Shown here in pieces: positions 48,301 through 56,900 of a stretch of 64,000 nt of DNA. The notes under the pieces are model-generated. The model did not search any database. It worked only from the letters and a program-made list of their open reading frames with translations, and was not told the DNA's origin. The position numbers and the translations under genes are program-made. This DNA is from Sipunculus nudus (taxonomy: Eukaryota; Annelida; Sipuncula; Golfingiida; Sipunculidae), in contig CM049313.1 in assembly GCA_026874595.1 (NCBI GenBank), positions 48,285,659 through 48,349,658 on the forward strand. Reading direction: 5' to 3'. Position 1 is the first letter of the stretch. Every line of letters begins with the position of its first letter.

Positions 48301-50264
48301 CAACGCTCCGTAAACACCAAATAACATGGCTTCCGTGTGAGGTGGAGGCACTATGCATCGGAGCAGCTGTGAAGCATTTCTCCCCCTATATTACTCAATC
48401 GCGCCATCCTACCCAGGTACTGACAGACAGTCGCCCATGCATATTAGCCTACAACAAACTCTGCAGAGGAGAGTTCTCTACCAGCTCCCGAGTGACAACA
48501 TTTTTGTCCATCGTAAGTCGGTACCAGGTCACGGTCCGTCATATCGCAGGTGAGGCCAACTTACCATCAGACTATGCTAGCAGAAATCCTTTGACTTGTC
48601 CTGACCAAAGCTGTCAGTTGTGTGTTTTTGTACAGGAGACTGAGGACTCTGTCATCCGAAAATTGACCATACGTGACTTCATCGTCGGTTCGAACAGTAT
48701 GCCATTTACCAGCCGCGCAGCCTGGCACGCTATCCAACATGAGTGCCCTGATCTGAAACGTACTCACTCCCATCTGTCACAGGGCACGCGTCCATCCAAG
48801 AAAATAACCAAAATTCCTGACGTCAAGAGGTACCTCAATAACGTCACCATCGCTAGTGATGGTCTCCTCATTGTACGAACTGATCTGCCTTTTCAACCAA
48901 CGCGAGAGCGTATTGTTGTGCCACGCAAGGTCTTGGATGGACTCCTTACAGCCATCCACATCCGCTTTGACCATCCTAGTCGCCACCAGATGAAACAGGT
49001 TACCTCACGCTATTTTTATGCTCTTGACCTGGGTAGAGCTATCGAATTAGTTTGTTCGTCATGTCATCACTGCACTGCCCTACGGTCAGTCCCCAATCAG
49101 CTAATTCAACAATCATCGACAGCACCCCCAGACCGGATCGGTTTGTCATTCAGTGCCGATGTTATGCGCCGCTATCGCCAGTACATTCTCATACTACGCG
49201 AGACTGTTTCATCTTACACCCTCACAATGCTGATCGACAATGAGCAACAACGTACGTTACGAGACGCCATACTGACCATGTGCGCCGAGCTGCGATCACT
49301 GGGGGATTACGGTGTGCACATCAGGGTGGATCAGGCCCCAGGTTTCCAGGCCCTTGCCAGCGAGCCCCTACTTAAAGCCCATGGAATAACCCTGGAGCTT
49401 GGCCGGTCAAAAAATATAAATAAAAACCCTGTCGCCGAACATGCCATCAATGAGCTCGGTTTAGAATGCCTCAAGATTTGCCCCGAAGGTGGCCCTTTAA
49501 CTAAGCTAACACTGGCTCAAGCCACAGCCAACATGAATACCAGAATCCGGAAAGCTGGTCTTTCCGCAAGGGAAATATGGACCCAACGGGATCAGATAAC
49601 AGGTGAGCAATTACCTATTGATGATCGTCAAATTATCCTACAACAACACTTTACCCGCGAACAAAATCATGGTCCCAGTGCTACGGCTAAATCTAATGGC
49701 AAATCACAGTCTTGCCAATATGACCTTCAAGTCGGGGACCTCGTATACCTGTATGCTGCCCGAGATAAAACCAGAGCAAGAGACAAATACATGGTTACAG
49801 AGGTGTCTGATACAACTTGCCAGGTCAGAAAATTCACTAAGTCTCAGTTTCGGTCTAAGTGTTATGATGTGAGAATCGCAGATTGTTATCCTGTCATATC
49901 TACCTCCTTAGGTGGCCCACACACTGGCCCCGTCAGAGGCTTGGACAACTGTTCTGATTCTGACACTGAGTCAGCGCATGCAGCGCCACAGACAGCGCCT
50001 CCTATGGCAACAACGGATCACTATCCTGCGCAGTATCCGCCACCCGTGCCACCTGAAATAGTACTTCAGCCCGACCCCCCAGCCGGCCCATCACCAGAGC
50101 ATCGGATACCAGAGAATCACGTGATAGCCACGTCTGAGTTGTCCAAACCCTCTTCGCCCGCCCTGCTTGAGGATAACATTACCCTCAACGCCCCACTACG
50201 CCGGTCCTCACGGTCAAGAAAACCCCCAGCCTGGCAGGATAGTGGTACATGGGTCATGGACTAG
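45333..50264 (+). CDS. Gag-Pol polyprotein of Ty3/gypsy-like retrotransposon
   Basis: 1643 codons, no frameshift or internal stop; the ATG is in good context (agcATGG). The gag-like region is about 1-260, followed by a zinc-knuckle-like C-X2-C-X9-H-X4-C at 268-286 (wider than the usual C-X2-C-X4-H-X4-C). The aspartic protease motif DTGA is at 360-363. Reverse transcriptase: D746 (VTDLRHAF) and the catalytic A-D-D at 811-813 (IADDLFVGG), where most relatives have Y-x-D-D. RNase H: D962, E1003 and D1032. Integrase: an HHCC zinc motif around 1205-1250 and a DD35E triad at D1276, D1333 and E1369. The C-terminal ~130 residues are Pro/Ser-rich and disordered. One frame for gag and pol implies no programmed frameshift, so the Gag:Pol ratio must be set otherwise. 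Bel/Pao is the main alternative class. Confidence 0.93.
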   Translation: MATPRAPKQWQLTTHETVNSFENWKQNLIYILSLDRNFAPFLGDVTWQRKTASNPNRGFSDDGPSVAADSRLTAAQKTAHLELMLGQIANYCTVISRNSIIKGSTSLKGIWYLIRQHYGFQSTGSHFLDLANIKLSPDERPEDLYQRIMAFFEDNLLKTDCGITHHGANVSEDEDLTPTLENTVVVIWLQLIHVGLPRLVKQKYGTELRSKSLASIKPEISQALPSLLEELNTIEDTRAMRTATLAAHTQRFVPTNSSRPVFKRRKSCILCKTANRPYTSHNLSECKFLPDSDRRYMARSRLITEVEDSIDYEECIEDHGGRDDVPCALFDTPSVRRCNVEQSPYLNTYYNNKLVHLTLDTGATTNMIKESSAHAIGLPITPASQMARQADGVTPLDIIGEVHCELTRGPYTFQLDALVVKQLDVEILAGTPFLTDNDIAIRSAKKQVVIHGTDVVYYKTPRNSDVSTRPAQIFLIRAPPKQTVVLPGEYIDLEAPHDTEPDSVWALEPRFDAPCNKHVSPDKAWPAPQEIQSIGHTLRLVNTTEEAILLKRNEHLCQLHHISQVSEDQTLPTVCDPQANKVVMSRETASGSHSHQVSVDPDQCLPKTIRDMFTDLNMDYDSMFKPTISKYNGVSGKIEAVVNMGPTLPPQRKGRIPHYNQKSMIELQQKFDELESAGVFAKPEEVNVCVKYLNLSFLVKKPNGGSRLVTSFGEVGQYSKPQPSLMPNVDSVLRDIGRWKYIIVTDLRHAFYQIPLSQSSMKYCGVVTPFKGIRVYTRCAMGMPGSETCLEELMCRVLGDFIQEGCVAKIADDLFVGGDTPEDLLNHWGQVLASLKRNNISLHAAKTIICPTTTVILGWVWSSGTLKASPHRIAALSSVEPPLTIKGLRSYIGAYKVLSRVLPGYADLLDPLERHTAGKPSRDKIEWTDELLTTFTHSQLRLRDNKVITLPRPDDCLWVVTDGSVKQCGIGATLYVLRDDKLHLAGFFNATLRKHQITWLPCEVEALCIGAAVKHFSPYITQSRHPTQVLTDSRPCILAYNKLCRGEFSTSSRVTTFLSIVSRYQVTVRHIAGEANLPSDYASRNPLTCPDQSCQLCVFVQETEDSVIRKLTIRDFIVGSNSMPFTSRAAWHAIQHECPDLKRTHSHLSQGTRPSKKITKIPDVKRYLNNVTIASDGLLIVRTDLPFQPTRERIVVPRKVLDGLLTAIHIRFDHPSRHQMKQVTSRYFYALDLGRAIELVCSSCHHCTALRSVPNQLIQQSSTAPPDRIGLSFSADVMRRYRQYILILRETVSSYTLTMLIDNEQQRTLRDAILTMCAELRSLGDYGVHIRVDQAPGFQALASEPLLKAHGITLELGRSKNINKNPVAEHAINELGLECLKICPEGGPLTKLTLAQATANMNTRIRKAGLSAREIWTQRDQITGEQLPIDDRQIILQQHFTREQNHGPSATAKSNGKSQSCQYDLQVGDLVYLYAARDKTRARDKYMVTEVSDTTCQVRKFTKSQFRSKCYDVRIADCYPVISTSLGGPHTGPVRGLDNCSDSDTESAHAAPQTAPPMATTDHYPAQYPPPVPPEIVLQPDPPAGPSPEHRIPENHVIATSELSKPSSPALLEDNITLNAPLRRSSRSRKPPAWQDSGTWVMD

Positions 50265-50514
50265 TGTTACCTTGTTCGTTTTACATTAAGAACTCATTTT
50301 ATTATTATCTATGTTGCATGCTCAATGACCCCACAACTCACTGTTGTGGTACCCTTTTATTTCCTGTATTAAGTGAGTGCGAGCCTAGCGCCGCTCACCT
50401 AAACCCAGTTGTGCTGTATCCTAATTACTTCAGTACCTTCATCAGTGAGGAATGTGAACTCTAGCCTGGCCAGCAGTGTGATTATTTCTATGTTGATGTG
50501 TCTTACTTTCCTTT

Positions 50515-50535
50515 GTGAAGGTAAGGGAGGTGGTT
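50515..50535 (+). other. Polypurine tract
   Basis: GAAGGTAAGGGAGGTGG lies immediately before the 3' LTR, as needed to prime plus-strand DNA synthesis. Confidence 0.6.
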
Positions 50536-50536
50536 G

Positions 50537-50669
50537 CGCCACCTTACGGCAGTTAGTTAAACTAATGTTCATTGTTACCACGTGCGTTTACGGTCATCTC
50601 CGTTCTGTGTCCGCCTTACATCCATATAAAGGCTTGATCCGATATAAGGACATTGTTGTTGTTTGTCGT
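50537..50669 (+). repeat. 3' LTR
   Basis: Same 133 bp as the 5' LTR. Confidence 0.88.
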
Positions 50670-51775
50670 CAGGTAAAAATTAATGCAATATATTTAAAGA
50701 AAGGATTAACAAATAAACTAGTTTTTTATGTTAATTAGAAAAATACCATATGTCCAAAAGTAGTATATTGGGATTGGTCTGACATGTAAACAGTCTAGGT
50801 GTGAGACAGACCCAATAAAAATAAACATAGGTCAGCTTTAGCCTTAAAATATTTAGACCTCAGCATCTGACAAACATTATAGCAAAATACAAGAAAGGGA
50901 CTAAAGCTTTTCACCATATTATAAATTACATTCACTTTTATTAGTAAAAGAGAGGCCCCCTGAGAATAATTAACTGTTTCATAAAGTGTATATACTGCTC
51001 TTTAGGATAGATACATGGCCTTTATGTGCATGGCATTGTCTGCTGGCAGAAAATGTTAAAAATACCATCAAAATAATATGTAATTTATGTCTTCTGGTTT
51101 TAAAAAAGCATTCGCTAGTTGCATAAAAATCAGCTGTACCCATCACGTGCATGTTTTTCCATCTTATTAAGTTCATAACCTCTATTAAACGTTGTATATG
51201 AAATATAGGTCATCCCAGTTCACCCCAAATGCTATTTTCATAAGCTGGTGTGGCAACAGGATAAGTTGCTTCGATATGATATGTCTAATTTTCAACAGCT
51301 ATTTCATAGTTTTCAAGTGCATTTGTATGAGCTATGACTTAGCTGATCTCTAGATGCTGCTGTGTGAGTAAACAACAGATTACTTGCATCTGACAAACAG
51401 ACATACCACACCCGTGTATTATTTGGCCCAAAGAGGTTGGGTGAAGGGATTATATCTTAAATTTCAAGCTTTTCGTGACAGCTCCATACATAGTTAATCA
51501 TTACTTGACTAGATTTATCTTCTTTAAGGTTTTATAGGCACCAGGCCAGGAATAACCCAGAAGACAACATCTGTATTTCAGGTAGCATCACTGACAAAAC
51601 CCTTCATTTAAAACAATCTTTAAATTTTTTTTTTTTAAATAAGAAAAGAGCATGACAGCTGATCAAACAACAGAATGTTTGATGATATTGTCTTTTAGTT
51701 AAATGTTAGCCCACAAAAATGTAGCTCACTCTTACTAAAAAAATATAGGCCTAAGTACTGTAAAATATATATAAA
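50670..51775. other. AT-rich non-coding sequence
   Basis: Nothing recognised. Confidence 0.4.
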
Positions 51776-53249
51776 CTAGAATACGGGTAGTCGACAAGCG
51801 ACTACGTGTATCCGCCAAAATCAGAGAAGGACGGGTGAAGTGAGGCATGGATTGAGTGGCAAGGGGATATAGAGTTACATATGTAAAATATTAGTATTGG
51901 ATCTCTGCCACATAAACATGATTGTAGGTGGTGCCACCTGTTATTTGAACGAGAAACTATCCAAGATATATACACATGCAAAATTTCAAGTGGAAAAGTC
52001 AAACCACTGCAGAGATATGAGTGATTTTATCCCACAGCAGACAAACAGATGGACGCTGTGCAAACATGGTTGCAGGTGGCGCCAAATTTTGTTGTGTATG
52101 TTATAAAGCTATCCCAGGGCTACATTTGTGTAAAATTTTTTTCCGGATCGGTCAAACGGTTCCCGAGATATGAGCTTGGATGTCTGCAGCGTTAACATGA
52201 ATGTAGGTGGCGCCACCTGTCATAAAATCAAGGAAGCTATCTAGGATGTATACGCATGCCGAATTTTAGGTGAATTAGTCAAACCATTGCAGAGATATGA
52301 GTGATTTTAACCCCAGGCAGATGAACAAATGGACACTGTGCAAACATGGTTGCAGGTGGCGCCATCTTTTGTTGTGTATATTATAAAGCTATCCCAGGGC
52401 TACATTTGTGTAAAATTTTTTTCCGGATCGGTCAAACGGTTCCCGAGATATATGGGTTTATGTGTGGAGCGTTAACGTGAATGTAGGTGGCGCCACCTGT
52501 CATAAAATCAAGAAAGCTATCTAGGATGTATATGTATGCCGATTTTTAGGTGAATTAGTCAAACCACTGCAGAGATATGAGTGATTTTAACCCCAGGCAG
52601 ATGAACAAATGGACACCGTGCAAACATGGTTGCAGGTGGCGCCACCTTTTGTTGTGTATGTTATAAAGCTATCCCAGGGCTACATTTGTGTAAAAAATTT
52701 TTCCGGATCGGTCAAACGGTTCCCGAGATATATGGGTTTATGTGTGGAGCGTTAACGTGAATGTAGGTGGCGCCACCTGTCATAAAATTGAGAAAGCTAT
52801 CTAGGATGTATATGCATGCCAAATTTTAGGTGAATTAGTCAAACCACTGCAGAGATATGAGTGATTTTAACCCCAGGCAGATGAACAGATGGACACTGTG
52901 CAAACATGGTTGCAGGTGGCGCCACCTTTTGTTGTGTATGTTATAAAGCTATCCCAGGGCTACATTTGTGTAAAAAAATTTTCCGGATCAGTCAAACGGT
53001 TCCCGAGATATATGGGTTTATGTGTGTAAACAGACGCACAAACGGACGCTGGGCAGAGACAAAAGGTCAGAGGTCAAGGTCACTTGGTTAGGCACCAGTT
53101 CACATGTGACCCGATAATTTGTGTAAGTTTCGGAAAAATCTGTCCAGTAGTCTCAGAGGAGTTCTCCGGAAACGAACGCGGCGGCGGCGGCGGCGGCGGA
53201 ACCCGGTCAAAAACATAGTATCCGCAAAACTTCGTTTTGGCGGATACAA
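51776..53249. repeat. Tandem-cored element with hairpin head and exact 280-bp units, copy 1
   Basis: Head: ACTAGAATACGG, hairpin GTAGTCG-acaag-CGACTAC (51787-51805) and GTATCCGCCAAAA (51808-51820). Tail: a (GGC)n run at about 53180 and TTTTGGCGGATAC (53235-53247), the exact inverted counterpart of the head motif. The core has four landmarks 'caaacatggt' at 52061, 52341, 52621 and 52901, an exact 280-bp period. Each unit contains two copies of 'ggtggcgccac'. Confidence 0.9.
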
Positions 53250-53434
53250 AAATAAATTAGTCATAGACTATTACACAGAACACTATGCTAGATTTAAAAT
53301 ATATATTCTGTACTAAGTCGGATACACATCTGAAACAAAATTTGGAATGATTGAGGAGTGTGGAGGTTTTTAAGAGGATTTTGCCTGGGATACTAACTTT
53401 AGACATTTGAGCAAACATAATACGTGGTTCATTG
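53250..53434 (-). other. 3' flank / probable 3' UTR of the kinase gene
   Basis: Short AT-rich sequence directly past the stop codon. No clear polyadenylation signal was picked. Confidence 0.4.
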
Positions 53435-53919
53435 TTATAGTGAAGATATAGTTTCAGACCAAAATGTGTATAATTTGTCCTTGTCTATATTCAGCAACTC
53501 TGACAGTTGTGGCCATCCCTTCTGTGTACATAATAAATAGCCATTATCTGGCTGGTGTTGATGGAAATGTAAGCCAAGAACTAATGATAAAGCGTATCTG
53601 CCACAAATACTATGGTATAGAAGTTCAAACAATCCTCTTGGAAAAAGTTCACTGGAATCTTTACCAAACATGGCTGCCAGGTGATTGAAGTTCCCACATA
53701 CTTTATGGTACCCAGACAGGAAGTACCCTGGAGTTTTTAAATATGATATATTTGTACTGTCAATCATTAGATATGTCAAAGCTATGGCTAAATCAAACAA
53801 TAAACATGAGTAAGATATATCTCCAAAGTCAATCAAGCCATATTTTTTCTTGACCTCAGCAGCTTGCATGCCATCCACTGCAATAATATTCTCATCATGG
53901 AAGTCATTCCATACGACAC
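53435..53919 (-). CDS. HYKK: Kinase final exon: catalytic loop, DFG motif, C-lobe
   Basis: Acceptor ttttccag|GT at 53920/53919. The first two bases complete a Ser codon with the previous exon. It encodes 160 residues: VVWNDFHDENII, LIDFGDIS, then the helical C-lobe (FELLYHSICGRYALSLVLG) and a WPQLSELL…FWSET ending that parallels the HYKK C-terminus. Confidence 0.88.
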
Positions 53920-56900
53920 CTGGAAAATATAATAAAAGTTATGTATGTCTGTCAGACCTATAGTTAGATCCTATTTTATCCTCTATACAGGAGATATGCC
54001 ACTCAATAACTATTATTTACCACTTATTCATATTAAGGGTTCATTTAATTAAATTGACAGAATTATAATTATGAAAATAAATTATATGTTCTGTAGAAAT
54101 ATTGCACCATATTAAAAAAATGTAAGAGAAATTTATAATTTACAAGTGATCCATGAGTCATGAAGACAAGCTGATTGACTTGTTGGCAATATAACCTTGC
54201 ACAGGCAACTAATTAAGAAAATGTAGTTTGCATCATAATTCATGCATATTAGCTTAAGTTCATCAAGACCCATAAACACACCAAATTTGATGACAATCCA
54301 TCCAGCCCTTCCTGAGGAAACTGGCAATTGGTGTGTATTTTGCATTATTTTTGGGGTGCTCAATATGCCAAGTAAATCGCAGAAAATAGGCCACAGTAAC
54401 CTTATTTCAGGTTTCTGAGGAGAACTTTTGAGGAACTCTCATGATGTCAAGTTAGAAGATTCTAGGTCTTATGATTATGATTTGTGCCCTGCTTTGATAT
54501 CGAATTTTGAATTATTTAGGGGGGTGATTATAAGCAACATAGCTTGTAGAATATGGGTAACAGAATCTTAATTTCAGGTTTCCTAGGAGATCTTTAATGG
54601 ACCTCCAAGCAAATCAAGTTAGAAGATTCTAGGACCAATGGTAACCAATTGTACCTTGTTAACGGATGACCGCATCTTAAAAAGTATAAAAAATAAAAAT
54701 AGTCCAATTTTAAAAACAAAACATCCAGGTGGCGCCACCAGTCTAAAGAAACTGATGAAACACTCCATTAATATGCATGCTAAGAATCATAGTGATTGAA
54801 GTGTTAATTGTTCAGATACTTTAGCTTTTGTATCATATTTTCAATTAGTCAAGGGGTACTTCTGAGCCCCCTAGCTTTGAGGATATTGGTATCAGTGACC
54901 TAATTTCAGGTTTACTAGAAGACTTTTTATATGAACCCTGCATGTCAAGTTAGAAGATTCTAGGTCCAATGGTTACGAATTGTGAACTGTTAACAGATGT
55001 CCACATAAATAAAGGTTTCAAAAATAGAGGAATAAATGTATAAAGATAATAAAAAATGCAGGTGAAGACACCAGTCTGCAGGAACTGATGTAAAACTCCA
55101 TGATCAATAGGCATGCAAAGAATCGCGGTGATCAATGCATTAGTTCACCAGATACTGGAGCATTTGTTTCAAATTTTTCATTATTCTTGGGGTTCTTCTG
55201 AGCCCCATAGCCCTGAGAATATGGGTAACAGAGACCTAATTTTAGGTTTCCAAGGAGATTTTTCATGGACCCCCCTGCATGTCAAGTATGAAGATTCTAG
55301 GTCCAATGGTTACAGTTTGTGCACTGTTAACTAACAGTCGCCCGGACAGCCGGACCGATCGAAAAAATTACCCTGTTGCTTATAATCAGTGTGTATACAT
55401 TAAGCAAGGAAAAATTTAACATTATACAGCCTGGACTGAATTTTTTTTTAATGAAGTCATGTTATGTAAATATAAACAGGCCTCTCACTTTTAGACAACT
55501 GATCCACCAGTGATAAAACATGCTCTTCAAATTTCTGAATCACTGATAATATCAGTTTATGTTTGTCTTCATCCTGCAAAATAAAACAAACAAACAAATA
55601 TGGGCAGGTATTGAATTTCTGACACCACTTACCTAAAACAATAATGTTATGGGTGTCACACCCCTTAAATAATGGACTTCTAGGTTCTTTTAATGGGGAA
55701 TTGAGATGGCTGAAGCTCACACATACACTCAAGAAATGAGAAAGGCATGTGTAACATGACAATTAAAATATGATAAAAATAAAACAATTTTCAATTCTCT
55801 GGAGACAAGGTTCCACACAATCGAGACAATATCCACTTAATCCTACATATTCACACAACACAGAGTCCTGTTAAACCTTCATCTAGTAATTTGATTTATC
55901 CACACAACACAGAACGTTCTCTAAACACCAAAGCTGCTGGTCATATGACTGTTGTGCATGTGACTGCCTAAGTATGTTCTCCTGTGTCTTTATACAATCA
56001 CTGAAAACTGGCGCTTTTCTACCCTGGGGCAAATCACTGGTTTACCACAGTCTCTTTGGTAATCCCCTCACCAAAACACAGACTGACAGGTTAATAGCCT
56101 CTACTATTGTATTAAGATGTTAATGTCTGTAAGGCACACAGCTGTCACTGTCAACCTCCCTGGATAATTCCAGTATCCACACAAGAACACAACACAACTC
56201 AAGTCAATGTTCAGAAACACGAAAAGATCAGCAAATGTGTAGTCCTCCAGTCTGTACATGGGTTGTACAAGGCTGATGATTATCAGCTATTTACAAGTCC
56301 TTCTGTAAACAAAAGTTACAGGTCCCATTTGTGAGCTACACTACCCCCAGATTATGACTCTTGATGCACCGGGAAATTATCCTCCACTTATGGATCCTCT
56401 GACAATCTCTGACCATCCACTCAGCCCCAAAACTGCTAGATGCCACTACCTAGCATGCTGACCTTGGAGATTGTTTTTTCTATGGTACGCTGAGCATATA
56501 TACCCATGCCTAGGTCATACATCCTGACAATGCCTCTGGCCTATCTCCTTACAATTTTATGGAGATCTGCTGCTCAATGCATGAACATTCAAATGGGCAT
56601 GCCTCCTCAAACACAAGTATGAGAAAATCCTGCTTGCATGTGCATTGTCCCTGAAGTCTACATCAAACAGTGCTATTACAGGACACTGTCTAGACTAATT
56701 CTGATGAGTTTGACAAGAAACACTTTTCAAAGAGTAATGAACTGAAACTGCCATCAAATAATCACCTGGGTTCCTAAACCTATGTCACCATGTCCCAATG
56801 CTAACATTGATACATGATACAGTTTATTAATATATACATCAAATTCAGGAAAAAATTATCTGGTTATACTATACTTACTTAAAAGTGCTACACCACATAA

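Larger units (their letters stand above)
45019..50669 (+). mobile_element. Complete LTR retrotransposon, Ty3/gypsy-like
   Basis: 5.65 kb bounded by two direct repeats of about 133 bp that are identical by eye (45019-45151 and 50537-50669). Between them are a primer-binding-site-like sequence, one 1643-codon gag-pol frame and a polypurine tract. Domain order is gag, protease, reverse transcriptase, RNase H, integrase. Identical LTRs plus an unbroken frame mean a very recent insertion. The ends do not show a clean TG...CA pair and the flanks share at most TCA as target duplication, so the exact borders are uncertain by a few bases. It lies between Bsx and the kinase gene. Confidence 0.93.

Noticed and set aside
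45908-49872. Secondary frames inside the gag-pol gene on both strands
   Set aside because: Shadows of the 1643-codon frame, with no domain of their own.
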